From contig DASZFO010000245.1 of assembly GCA_035939775.1 (NCBI GenBank), positions 1-64,000 of the forward strand: a stretch of 64,000 nt of DNA. The letters run 5' to 3'. Position 1 is the first letter of the stretch. Each line of letters opens with the position of its first letter. Made by a program: the position numbers and the translations under genes. The stretch comes from Pirellulales bacterium (GTDB lineage Bacteria > Planctomycetota > Planctomycetia > Pirellulales > DATAWG01). This document shows positions 14,179-23,400 of this stretch, piece after piece. The notes under the pieces were generated by a model. The model saw nothing but the letters and a program-made list of their open reading frames with translations. It did no database searches and was not told the DNA's origin.

Positions 14179-16326
14179 CTAGTTGATCTTCACCATTCCG
14201 CCCTTCATATCGAGCATCGCATCGGCGGCGACTTTGATCACGCCACTCTTGCTTTGCAGCATGCCGTCGGCCTGCAGCTTGATCATCGTGGATTGGATGG
14301 TCACACCGGTCGGAGTGAGCTTGATCGAAGTCGCTCCGACTTTCAACTCGATCGATTGCATCGCCTCGATCGTGCATTGACCCTGCGAAATCTTGTAACT
14401 GGCGTTCCCCATGTTGACCGTCACGCTCAAATCCCCCTGTTTCACTGTGTGCGCGTCGTCCTTCTGCACGGTGACGATCCGACCGCCGTCTTTCACCTCA
14501 TGCGTGTCGTCCTTCTGCACGGTCGTGGTGCGCGTGCCCTTCTTGACGGTCAGCGTTTCGTTGCCTTGATCGAGTGTGGCGGTGCGGTCGTTATAAATGT
14601 CGATCGTTTGGTCGCCTTTGTCTTTCTTGTCGAAGCCGACCTTGAGCGTGTCGTTATTCTCCACGACCCGATTGAAATCCTTCTCGGCGTGGAAGTAAAC
14701 CTCTTCGCTGTCTTTCTTGTCCTCAAATCGCAGCTCGTTGAAGTTTTCGGCGGTCCCCTTCTCGGTGCTACGAGTCTTGACGTAGTTGCGGGTCTTGTTG
14801 TCGGGCAGCGTGTAGGCCGGCATGTGGTCGGCGTTGTAGACGCAGCCGACGACGATCGGCTGATCCGGGTCTCCTTCGAGAAACGCGACGATCACTTCGT
14901 CGCCGACTCGCGGCAGGAAAAACGCCCCGAAGCTCTTCCCGGCCCAAGCCTGGGCCACTCGTACCCAGCAGGAGCTGTCGAGGTCCTTCTTCCCCTCGCG
15001 GTCCCAGAAGAACTGCACTTTAACGCGGCCGTACTTGTCGGTGGAAATCTCTCCGCCAGCCGGCCCAACGACGACGGCCGTCTGCGTGCCGCCGATCTTG
15101 GGCTTCGGCGTGACTTGCTGCGGGCGAAACGGGACCGCCGTCGGGATGCAGCGGAACGTGTTCTTATAGCGCAGCGGGACCGATTCGTTGCTCGTGTAGG
15201 TCCCCTCCATGGTCGCCACGTGCTCGACGTCGGTCAGCACGTAGGTGCCGTTGGCGTTGAAGTGCTTGTCGAGCTGGAATTTGTAGCCGGCGATGAAACG
15301 GCGGACGTTTCCCTCGCCATCGAGCATCAAGCCATTCGCGGCGACCTGCTCCATGCGGATCTTGACGGTGCGCGTGTTGTCCTGCTCGATCTTGCTCAGC
15401 TCCGACGGTTGCGGCGAACCTCCTTTGTCGATGCCGTCGAACCGGCCGGCGTAGTCGCCGGGAAAGTCGTAGATCTCCCACTGATCGTTCCCGCCCACTT
15501 TGAGGTGATGCGTCACGGTGCCGACCGCGGCCGTCGCGAGGATCGATTCAGTCGCTTCGAGGTTCTTCGCCGGCAGCTCGAAGCAATGATCCCAAAGTCG
15601 ATATTTCCCCGACCGCATCTCCTGCGACTTCTGCCAGCGCACGACGCGGTCTTCATGGAGGCTCGCGTCGCGAAGCCCCTTGAAGTCGTTAAACACGATC
15701 TTGGCGGACTTGCCCGGCAGATTGGCGAAGCTGCCGGCATCGTTGGCCACGACGATCGTATGGTCGGAATCGGTGTGCTTGAAGAAATAGAAGATTCCTT
15801 CTTCCTCCATCAGCCGCGTCGCGAATTGGAAATCCGATTCGTGATACTGGACGCAGTAATCTCGTGGTTCGAAGGCCCCCTTGAGTTCCCATTTGGTGTT
15901 CAGTCCCGTGAGCACCTTCTTGAGAATGTCGGGGACCGAGAGATGTTGAAAGATGCGGCTGCGGACCTGGCTGCGGAGTCTGACAAAGCTCGGCATCACC
16001 TCCGCCCAATATCGCGTGAGGAACTTGCCCGTGTCGGGCGAATGCACCTTCGAGCCTTCGGTGAGCTTGTAGACGACGCCGTTGAAGTATCGCGTCTCGC
16101 CGCCGCCGGGCTCGTCGAGCCGCACGGTAACGCTCTGCCCCAGCAGCTTCTCGAACGCCAGCGCGTAGTCCGGCGCCCCCAACAACGACAGTCTGATCCG
16201 GAACGGCCGCGACAGCCCCTCGCTGACCGAAAACTGCTCCAACAGCAGCTTGTCCTTGCCGAGCGACGAAGCCGTCATGCCGATCGGTCGATTGTCTTGA
16301 GTTAGCGTCGCAGTACCGGTCGACAT
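14179..16326 (-). CDS. vgrG: VgrG-type spike protein (type VI secretion or related injection system)
   Basis: 715 aa from ATG 16326, preceded by GGAGGA at 16331-16336; upstream in-frame codons are repeat DNA. The order is gp27-like domain (TRYFNGVVYKLTEGS; RDYCVQYHESDFQFATRLMEEEGIFYFF), OB-fold/gp5 domain (GGEISTDKYGRVKVQFFWDREGK; CWVRVAQAWAGKSFGAFFLPRVGDEVIVAFLEGDPDQP), then a beta-helical needle with repeats (TVQKDDTHEVKDGGRIVTVQKDDAHTVKQGD) ending in KVAADAMLDMKGGMVKIN. No extra effector domain is fused. No other type VI genes are in the window, so this is an orphan spike locus. The FHA gene follows it directly. Confidence 0.93.
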   Translation of the reverse strand: MSTGTATLTQDNRPIGMTASSLGKDKLLLEQFSVSEGLSRPFRIRLSLLGAPDYALAFEKLLGQSVTVRLDEPGGGETRYFNGVVYKLTEGSKVHSPDTGKFLTRYWAEVMPSFVRLRSQVRSRIFQHLSVPDILKKVLTGLNTKWELKGAFEPRDYCVQYHESDFQFATRLMEEEGIFYFFKHTDSDHTIVVANDAGSFANLPGKSAKIVFNDFKGLRDASLHEDRVVRWQKSQEMRSGKYRLWDHCFELPAKNLEATESILATAAVGTVTHHLKVGGNDQWEIYDFPGDYAGRFDGIDKGGSPQPSELSKIEQDNTRTVKIRMEQVAANGLMLDGEGNVRRFIAGYKFQLDKHFNANGTYVLTDVEHVATMEGTYTSNESVPLRYKNTFRCIPTAVPFRPQQVTPKPKIGGTQTAVVVGPAGGEISTDKYGRVKVQFFWDREGKKDLDSSCWVRVAQAWAGKSFGAFFLPRVGDEVIVAFLEGDPDQPIVVGCVYNADHMPAYTLPDNKTRNYVKTRSTEKGTAENFNELRFEDKKDSEEVYFHAEKDFNRVVENNDTLKVGFDKKDKGDQTIDIYNDRTATLDQGNETLTVKKGTRTTTVQKDDTHEVKDGGRIVTVQKDDAHTVKQGDLSVTVNMGNASYKISQGQCTIEAMQSIELKVGATSIKLTPTGVTIQSTMIKLQADGMLQSKSGVIKVAADAMLDMKGGMVKIN

Positions 16327-16818
16327 GCATTCCTCCAGCAAATATAGCAGGCACACTCCGTGCGCCGTCCGCTTAATGTAGCAGGCACACTCCGTGTGCC
16401 GTCCGCTTCGTTCTGGTAACGGCACGCGGAGCGTGCCTACTACGTTGAGCGCCCGCGGCCGAGTCTACTTTACCGATCTTCCGTTCGCTACGCCAGGATG
16501 GGCGCGCCGTCGAGCGGCGTCCGGGGATCCGCAAGTGTTCCAGTTATGGCAATCGACCGTCGCTCGCGCGACGACCTCCTTCAACATCTTGGTGGGATTC
16601 GAGAGATTTTGTGAGCGCCGTCCTTCGTTTGCTCTCGTTCTTGACGGGTCATCCCCAAAATGGGGTAATCGGGAGGTGAGCATCGCAAGCCGTGTTTGTG
16701 CTTCACTCGTTCCAGAAGAAGTCCAAGAAGTGCATCGCAACGCCAAAAGCGGAATTCGACCTAGAAACTTGGAAATTGTTAGGGGTATGTTACGCTGAAC
16801 GCTCACGCGGAGGATTTC
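16327..16818. other. Divergent intergenic region, 490 nt
   Basis: It lies between vgrG (-) and the receiver gene (+). The left part holds the repeats at 16345-16444. From 16445 to 16800 I see no gene, no clear promoter and no strong hairpin; a purine-rich ribosome site (CGGAGG) precedes ATG 16819. Confidence 0.6.
16345..16444. repeat. GGCACACTCCGTGTGCC repeats, two direct and one inverted
   Basis: Direct copies at 16345-16374 and 16379-16408 each read TAGCAGGCACACTCCGTG then CGCCGTCCGCTT or TGCCGTCCGCTT. An inverted related copy lies at 16416-16444. They sit just upstream of the vgrG ribosome site. The same core occurs at 3573-3589. Confidence 0.85.
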
Positions 16819-17205
16819 ATGGCGATCAGAATTCTGGACGTTGGCCAGTGCGGCTTCGACGGCCCACGCATGGCCGCGCTCTGGCGCGACCAGTTGGGCG
16901 CTACGGTCGATCGCGTCGCCAACGGTAAGGATGCCGTGGAACGGCTCAAGAATGGCGATTACGACGTCGTGCTGGTCAACCGCGTGCTGGCCGCTGACGG
17001 TTCTTCCGGCCTCGACGTCATCGAGGATCTGCTAAGCGCGAAAATATCGATTCCCGTGATGCTCGTGAGCGACCTGACGGACGCGCAAGACGCGGCAGTC
17101 GCCCTGGGCGCGGTTCGCGGATTCGGCAAAGCTGATCTCGGCGAGCCGGCCACGTTGGAATTAGTCGCCAGCGTCTCCGCCGGCAAAGACGGAGGCGAAC
17201 GATGA
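16819..17205 (+). CDS. Atypical receiver (REC) domain protein without phospho-acceptor Asp
   Basis: 128 aa, a single receiver-like domain: beta1 IRILDVGQCGFD, helix, then YDVVLVNRVLAADGSSGLDVIEDL, IPVMLVSDL and VRGFGKADLG with the conserved Lys. The position normally occupied by the phosphorylated Asp is Asn54 (VLVNRV), so regular phosphotransfer is unlikely. The fold and length fit the family. It overlaps the next frame by 4 nt (ATGA). In full-length relatives a receiver precedes a thioredoxin-reductase-like oxidoreductase, which matches the remnant that follows. Confidence 0.8.
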   Translation: MAIRILDVGQCGFDGPRMAALWRDQLGATVDRVANGKDAVERLKNGDYDVVLVNRVLAADGSSGLDVIEDLLSAKISIPVMLVSDLTDAQDAAVALGAVRGFGKADLGEPATLELVASVSAGKDGGER

Positions 17206-17579
17206 AGGACAAAAAGACCGCGCCGGTAATCCGCATCTGCGGCCGCGCCGATTCGCCGGCCGCCTACGAAATCCGCAACTACCTCAGCCGCAACGTCGTC
17301 TCTTTCAAGTGGGTGGAACTCGCAGACGACGGCGAAGAAATTGTGAACTCGGATTCCCGTCTCTACGCTGGTCGCGCGCGGACCTGCCGTTCGGCGGATA
17401 AGCATTGGGTCGAGCATTATCCCGACCGCCCGTCACGGCTCGGATTGAATTGCTTCTCGGTTCGATCGACTTGTCCGCGCAAGCCGAGTTCGTTGTATCG
17501 CTCCCGGCGATCACGGAAATCGAGCGGCTCTGGGCAGAGCCGGCAATCTCTGCCTGACGCTTGGCGGTTGACCCGGTGA
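17202..17579 (+). pseudogene. Remnant of thioredoxin-reductase-like oxidoreductase N-terminus
   Basis: The first ~45 residues (PVIRICGRADSPAAYEIRNYL, NVVSFKWVELADD) resemble the glutaredoxin-like start that precedes the FAD domain in receiver-associated thioredoxin-reductase-like proteins. After that the frame turns Arg/Ser-rich and similarity is lost. The usual GxGxxG FAD motif and CxxC motif are absent. It overlaps the receiver gene by ATGA. I read it as a truncated and decayed gene, although a short protein could still be made. Confidence 0.55.
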
Positions 17580-17713
17580 TGCCTACAATGTCGGGCGTCA
17601 TCGGGAGCCTTGGCACGGCGCGACAAGGCGAGTCGAGTCGGCCCGAGTTTTGTAAAGAGGTGTAGCTGAACGATTTGGGCCGTTATTGTCGATTTCCAAA
17701 AGAGGGCTATCCA

Positions 17714-18052
17714 GTGACGACGATTGCCAAGGGAGCAAAGTGTGTGACGCTCGTCAACGTCTTCACGGTCGAACCGGCCAAGCAGCAGCGATTGGTGGAC
17801 GTTCTCGTCGAGGCCACTGAAACGACGATGCGGCGTTTACCCGGCTTCATGTCGGCCAACATTCACAGGGGCCTGGACGGTACGCGCGTTGCCAACTATG
17901 CCCAGTGGCGGAGCGTCGAGGACTTCCAGGCGATGCTCAAGAACCCGGAAGCGATCCCGCACATGCAACAAGCGGCGGCACTGGCGTCCAGCTTCGACCC
18001 GAAGTTGTACGAGGTCGTCGAGGTCTGCAACATTCACGGTCAGCGGGGCTAA
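17714..18052 (+). CDS. Antibiotic biosynthesis monooxygenase (ABM)-domain protein
   Basis: 112 aa from GTG 17714; a longer TTG start at 17675 is possible. It is a single ferredoxin-like ABM domain: VTLVNVFTVEPAKQQRLVDVLVEATE, LPGFMSANIHRGLDGTRVANYAQWRSVEDFQAMLKNPE, ending in a strand (YEVVEVCNIH). Members include quinol monooxygenases and haem-degrading enzymes; many are uncharacterised. The WRSVEDFQ element is typical. No redox partner gene is adjacent. AGAGGG lies 11 nt before the GTG start. Confidence 0.85.
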   Translation: MTTIAKGAKCVTLVNVFTVEPAKQQRLVDVLVEATETTMRRLPGFMSANIHRGLDGTRVANYAQWRSVEDFQAMLKNPEAIPHMQQAAALASSFDPKLYEVVEVCNIHGQRG

Positions 18053-18133
18053 CGATGTCAAAAAAGGCAGACTTGCCGCCTACCCGAACCCATCCACCGC
18101 GCGATGCTCGCGCTCATGGGCTAGGCTGGACGC

Positions 18134-18704
18134 TCAATCGCGTAGCTTGGACCGCTTCCGGCACCACCACATAATGCCGCACGCCAGTACGGCAAGAAGC
18201 CCGGTACTTGGCTCAGGCACGCCGCCGACGCCCGCTACTCGGAATCCGAAGATGTCTGCGTCGTCACGCGTGGGATAAAATACGCCGCGAAACGAGGCAG
18301 CCGAGCGGTCGGGGCCTTCGCCCCAGTGGCCGCCCCGCACCACTTTATAGCCAAAAGCATTGAATGTCGTGTCCTCCCATTGATACACGTTTCCACCCAT
18401 GTCGAATGTACCGAACGGGCTTTGCGAATTAGGATAAGCGCCCACGTCGGTGTAATACCTTCCTGTACCTGTTCAAGAATTCGACGTACAGAGCGTTGGT
18501 CACGTCGTAGGTGCCGATCCGGTAATTGTACGGCACAGCTCCGTAGGCTGTCGTGCCATCGTTCATTACCTGAGTGTCAGGCGCATTGCCTGCATAGCCG
18601 ACCGGGACCGTTGAGATAGTCACGGCTTGCGCCGAGCCGATCATCGTTGCGAGAATTGCGAGGGAGCAGAGTCCGGCCGCTTTAGGTGCAAAGAATCGGT
18701 GCAT
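18134..18704 (-). pseudogene. Broken formylglycine-generating-enzyme-like PEP-CTERM protein
   Basis: The N-terminal part (18704 to about 18450) has a signal peptide and the domain start (TISTVPVGYAGNAPDTQ, YNYRIGTYDVTNALYVEFLN). The C-terminal part (about 18460 to 18134, another frame) carries SPFGTFDMGGNVYQWEDT, GYKVVRGGHWGEG and FGFRVAG, then a PEP-CTERM anchor (VPEPSTGLLAVLACGIMWW and basic tail). The join near 18450 changes frame, and roughly 100 residues normally found between these parts are absent. An internal deletion has therefore inactivated the gene, unless two peptides are made. Confidence 0.7.
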
Positions 18705-18884
18705 TAGCGCGCTTTGTTTGACAAGGGATTGCCGTCGCCGGGCGACGGCTCGGAAGTAGGCATCGTAACCATGCGCCGGGCGCGAGTCAATTTGCTCGGC
18801 ACCGCGGCCGTCGCATCGTCGGGCGAGAGTCTCAACGTCCCACGGTTAACGCGGCCGGACGCGGGCGGCTGGATTCTCAGCGGA

Positions 18885-19139
18885 TCATTGCGTCAAAGCG
18901 CCGGCAATGCACCCCGCGAGAAACGCCAACATGATTCCCCATGCAGCGTAACGAATTGGCCTGCCAGCCAACGTGCCGAATCCGGCTCCGACAGCGGCCG
19001 AAACGCCAAAATAGCCAATTCTGCGCAGTGCGATGTCATTCAAGTGTCGCCAATATAGTGCGGCTAGCCACGCCGCGAGACAGAACCATGCGACCGCGCC
19101 GAGCATCCGGCGCATCGAAAATTGAAACGGCTTGCTCAT
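18885..19139 (-). CDS. Small membrane protein, FQFSxRxxL type
   Basis: 84 aa from ATG 19139. The start MSKPFQFSMRRMLGAVAWFCLAAWL is a leader seen in many short planctomycete membrane proteins. Three hydrophobic helices follow (AVAWFCLAAWLAALYW, IGYFGVSAAVGAGFGTLAG, YAAWGIMLAFLAGCIAGALT). No function is known. It has a TTGCTC-N18-GATAAT promoter whose -10 box lies 6 nt before the ATG, so the transcript is probably leaderless. Confidence 0.7.
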   Translation of the reverse strand: MSKPFQFSMRRMLGAVAWFCLAAWLAALYWRHLNDIALRRIGYFGVSAAVGAGFGTLAGRPIRYAAWGIMLAFLAGCIAGALTQ

Positions 19140-19145
19140 CGCCGC

Positions 19146-19175
19146 ATTATCCCCGTCCGCGGGTTGCCGGAGCAA
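19146..19175 (-). promoter_or_regulatory. Promoter of the 18885-19139 gene
   Basis: Minus strand TTGCTC (19170-19175), 18-nt spacer, GATAAT (19146-19151), then 6 nt to ATG. The same box spacing and surrounding sequence (CCGCGGNCGGGGATAATGCGG) recur at 19658-19687. Confidence 0.65.
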
Positions 19176-19232
19176 GGGACCTGCGGGGCCGGTAGTCGTC
19201 CAAACTCGTGTCCAGGCCGCGGCGGCCGCAAA

Positions 19233-19651
19233 TCAATGATTCTTCGATTCTTGATCCGGAAACACCCAGCGAACTGGGCCGTCTGGCTCTTCCCTTTGTC
19301 GTCGCACTGTCGCCTCTGGAAACACCCGGCGATATTCTGCTAGCTCTTCTTCGGTCACGTCGTCTACGGCATATATTTCTCCGCAATCAAGATCACCCAA
19401 AAGACGACGGACCCAAGGGAGCCTGCGCTCACCGTCAACTGTCTCGACTTCTGAGCACAAGGTAAAGCGCGGGTTTTCGAGCATCGTCTTCCGCTCCCTC
19501 ACGATCTTCGCCTGCCAACCCACATAGGCGCACGAGATCGCCAATAGCGTCACGCCGATCAGCAGCGTCCGAGGCTGAATTGAAACCAGCGACGACGGCG
19601 GGGCTTCTCAGCCATAACGGGCGCGTCTGTTTTGGGCGGCTCGGTTTGCAT
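19233..19651 (-). pseudogene. Frameshifted FQFSLxTLL-type small membrane protein
   Basis: ATG 19651 opens MQTEPPKTDAPVMAEKPRRR then WFQFSL and hits a stop three codons later. The continuing protein is in another frame: LLIGVTLLAISCAYVGWQ, then a soluble part (ENPRFTLCSEVETVDGERRL, EIYAVDDVTEEELAEYRRVFPE, VRWVFPDQESKNH) ending at 19233. Adding one base near 19573-19578 (CTCGGACG to CTCCGGACG) would restore the family consensus FQFSLRTLL and give about 139 aa. It is either a one-base deletion or a sequencing error. Its promoter is identical in layout to the neighbour's. Confidence 0.7.
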
Positions 19652-19657
19652 GACCGC

Positions 19658-19687
19658 ATTATCCCCGACCGCGGGCGGCCGGGGCAA
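19658..19687 (-). promoter_or_regulatory. Promoter of the 19233-19651 gene
   Basis: TTGCCC (19682-19687), 18-nt spacer, GATAAT (19658-19663), 6 nt to ATG. Same architecture as 19146-19175. Confidence 0.65.
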
Positions 19688-19887
19688 CATAATATCGGGC
19701 CACGAAAGCCACGATCCGCGGCCACCCTCTGGCCAACACATCGTCGGGCGGGAATCTGGGCGGTTCGTGGCCGACGCTCCCCGAAGCCATACGACGCGCG
19801 ATGGTCGCGTCGATCGGCTGAGCATCATCGCGACTCACAAGCCCTCCGCCGATCGGCAGGGGCGTTTTCGTGCGCCGCCACGGTCGT

Positions 19888-20091
19888 CTAGCTTCGCTTC
19901 TCGCGGGCAATAGCCGGCTGTGGAGCTGTCTTGTCGTCGAGCATCGCCAAGAATTCATCCGGCGACGGCAAAGCCAGTGCAGCCGGGACCGTGAATATCT
20001 GCCCGCAGCCCCGGCAGTGGACGTGTGTTCCGGCGGCCAGATTGGGGTTACTCACAACCTTGCCGCAATCGGGACAGGTGAGAAAATCCAT
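19888..20091 (-). CDS. Small zinc-ribbon protein
   Basis: 67 aa from ATG 20091. Two Cys pairs, CPDCGK and CRGCGQ, 17 residues apart form a typical zinc ribbon (FLTCPDCGKVVSNPNLAAG, HVHCRGCGQIF), as in MJ0042-type ribbons. A Pro/Asp/Glu-containing tail follows. Role unknown; such ribbons often bind nucleic acid or act as adaptors. A sigma-70-like promoter lies 20 nt upstream. Confidence 0.75.
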   Translation of the reverse strand: MDFLTCPDCGKVVSNPNLAAGTHVHCRGCGQIFTVPAALALPSPDEFLAMLDDKTAPQPAIAREKRS

Positions 20092-20110
20092 GATTCGCCT
20101 CGCCACCGTG

Positions 20111-20140
20111 ATTCTAGCCGCCGTGATCCGGCGATTGCAA
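20111..20140 (-). promoter_or_regulatory. Promoter of the zinc-ribbon gene
   Basis: TTGCAA (20135-20140), 18-nt spacer, TAGAAT (20111-20116), 19 nt to ATG 20091. The predicted leader is about 12 nt. Confidence 0.6.
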
Positions 20141-20404
20141 GCGCGGCAGCCGGATGGAAGCATCCTAGGATCGTGCGCAACCCAGGGGGGCAGTGAGACT
20201 CGGACATACGCCCCGGAGAATAGCAGCCGCAAACGAACTCGGAGTCAACCTTGGCCTCCAGCAGAATCTGCCGCGTGCCAGGGTCGTCAAATCGCGATTC
20301 GGACAGGAATGGACACAAGTGGACAGTGCCGCAGCCGCAGCTCGCTCCGCTCGGATCCAGCGCCTGATGGAGTCTATTGCTCCGCGTTAGCCCGCGCCAC
20401 CAAG
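20141..20404. other. Intergenic region before the PEP-CTERM gene stop
   Basis: With the promoter segment it makes about 310 nt between two minus-strand genes. An open frame (20052-20318, minus) has no recognisable motif and overlaps the promoter, so I do not call it. No clear terminator hairpin with a T-tract is seen. Confidence 0.4.
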
Positions 20405-23400
20405 CTACCTTCGATCTCGCCGATTCAGATAGCCGAGCGAGGCCAGTCCGAGGAGGGCCAGCAACAGGGTCGAAGGCTCGGGGACCGCCGATGGATTGCC
20501 GTTCATCGTGGTGCCGTCCACGGAAGGGTCGGCCGGAATCGGATCGCCGCTGAAGCCATCGGCGCTTGGAGGATCCAAGCTCGAAGAACCCGGCGCGTCG
20601 GAGGCAAAGGGCGCCGTCGATTGCAATGAGCCGGCCAGCGCGAGTCCGCTGGATTGGCTGAGCGGGTTGCCACTGGAGTCTGACGCGTCGATCGTTACCA
20701 ACGCGGGCGATCCGGCAGTGCCGCCGATCACCAGCTCGCTTTGGACGATGTGGTTAGCCGTGAGATCACTTCCCGCGTTGACCTGCGTAACGCCCGATCC
20801 GTCGATGTTGCCCACTTGCTGATGCGTGCCGGAGACAAGGATGCCCGCGGCAGCAGTGCTGTTGTTCGTGACGTTCACGCGATTCGGTCCATTGGAAAGC
20901 GCTGATACGGAGCCGGCCAGTTCCAGCGTCGCGCCGTTGTTGACCGTCGCGGTGACGCCCGTGCCGATCGTGGCCGAGCCGGTCGTGGCCTTGAAGCGCA
21001 ACGTGCTCGAATCGTTGACGGCCAACGAACTGGCTAGGCCCATCGTCGGCGCGCCATCGACTTCAAGCGTCCCGCTGCCTCCTTCGGAGAACGCGGAATT
21101 GGCGTTGTTGGTGAACGTGCCGCCGAACGTGCCGCTGGACCCGCCGGCAAAGACGGCCGTCGTGCTAATGATGTTGAACGTCCCGCCGCCGTTGTTCGTC
21201 ACCAGTCCCGTAAAGATAGCCGGATTGTAGGCGACGACGATTGTCTTGCCGTTTTCGTTCGTGACCGGACCGTTCACGGTCGTCAGTCCGCCGGAGAAGG
21301 TGACGCTGCCATTGTTGTCCAGCCCGGTGCCGCCGGTGGCGAAGGTGCCGAAGCCGCTGATTTGGCCCAAATTGTTCATGGGCTGGCCGTTGTTGTCGAA
21401 CGTGCCGCCTGTGAGATTGACGACCCCCGCGCTGGCCAGCAAACCATGGCTAACGAGCAGTTTGTTTCCGGTGCCCGCGCGGATCAATCCGCCGGCCGGA
21501 TTCAAGAGCGTGCCGCCGAGGAATAGCGTGCCCCCGATCGGCTCGATGGTGCCGGTGTTGGTAATCGCGTTGCCGATGTTGCCGAAGCCCTGGATCGTGC
21601 CCGAGTTCGTAATCGCCCCCCCGGCGAGATTGGCGGCGATGCCGTTCATCTCGATTAAGCTCGTGTTGCTAAAAGGCTGGCTGATATTCATGGCGCCGCT
21701 GCTGAGCACCACGCCGCCGCCGGCGTTGCTGAACCCGGACGAGATGGTTCCAGGCCCTGAGATCGTGCCGCCGGCTCCGTTGGTCAACAATCCGGACGCG
21801 CCGCTGAGCGTCCCGCCGTTGAGATTCAGTGCGCCGGCATTGGTCAGCGTCGCGCCGTTGAGATTGAACGGAACGGTGGCGGAGAGATTGAATGTTCCGC
21901 GATTGACGTTCGCCGCGCCGCCACTGGTGCTCAGGTTGAGCGTTCCGCCGGCCATCGTGAGCGTTCCCTCGTTGTCGAGCCCTGGACCGCCCAGCGTGAT
22001 GGGGGCCTCTGGCAAGGTTGTCCCTGAGAGGGTAAACGTCGCTGGGAGCGTCAGCCCGCCGTCGTTTTCCAGGACGTTTGCCACCGTAATTGGCGCAAAG
22101 ATTTCGAGTGCTCCTCCCGCCACAATCAACCGCCCGCTCAACGTGCCGCCGGCATAAAGGAAAGTCGCCGAAGCGGTCACATCGCCGACGAGCGATCCGG
22201 CGGTCATCCCGAACGTTCCGCCATTGATGGCTACATTGGCGACTGTCGATCCGCCGGTAATCGCGAGCGTTCCGCCGTTGACCGTCACGCCGCCCGTAAG
22301 CGTATTGTTGCCCGACAGGTTCTGTTCGCCAGTGCCGCTCCCGTTCACGACGAGCGAAAGCTTGCCGCCGCCGCTGCCATCCTGCAGCGTACCGGCAAAG
22401 GTGCCGCCGATGGTGTTGGAGAGGTTGCCCACCGTCAAGGTCACGTTCGCCGCGCTGGCGTTTTGGACGATCCCGCTTCCGTTCAGGCCGGCCAGCGTGA
22501 CGCTGTTGCCGTTCAAGGTCAGTGTTCCGTTATCAGTCACCGCATTCGGGCGCGCCGAGTTCAGAGCGCCAGGATTGCCAATCTGGAGCGCCGCGCCGGC
22601 GTTGATCGTCACACCACCCGTGAAGGTGTTATTGCTACTCAGCGTCATGCTTCCGGCATTGATCGTCAGGCCGCCACTGAAACTGTTGCTTCCACTCAGC
22701 GTCAGGTTTCCCGCATTGACTGTCATGCTCCCTGAGAAGGTGTTGTTTCCGCTCAACGTCAAGCTACCCGCACCCGCCTTGACAAATGAGAGCGTCGCCG
22801 TGGTCCCCGGAAATTGGTCTTGGAGCGATCCGGCAAACGTCTCATTGCCGGACTCGATTACGGTCAACGTGGCAGGGCCACCTTGAATAATCGCGCTCGG
22901 CGAGCTGCTGCTGAGTCCGCCGATTGAAACGCTGTTGCCATTGAGAGCCAAAGTTCCGGTGCTTCCCGGACCGAACGCGACAGCGTTCGGCGTCGTCGAG
23001 TTCAGTGCACCGCTGCCTCCAATGCCGAGCGTACCCGCATTGATCGTCACGCCCCCCGTAAACGTATTATTGCCCGATAGATCCTGCTCGCCATTGCCAC
23101 TCTTCACGAGCGACAACGCTCCGCCACCCGCGCCGTCCCGTAATGTGCCAAAATAATTGTTGGAGAAACCATTCGCGTTGTTCGTGGTGAGGGCCGCGGG
23201 AGTCGTGGCCGCGTTTTGGACGATAGCCGACGACGTGCCAGCCAGTCCGCCGATCGTCTCGTTCAGTCCTGCCAGCGTGAAGACGCCGGTGTTTTGGATC
23301 GTGACCGTTCCGGAGTCGCTGATTTGATCGCCACCGCTGCCGGAGAGCTGCACGTTGCCGGCGTTGATGAGCAATCCGCCGCTGCCGATTGCATGAACCG

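Noticed and set aside
14254-16305. 683-codon open frame antisense to vgrG
   Set aside because: Its residues are the complement pattern of the VgrG codons (Arg/Val/Leu/Asp-rich, no domain). VgrG has clear family motifs and a ribosome site.
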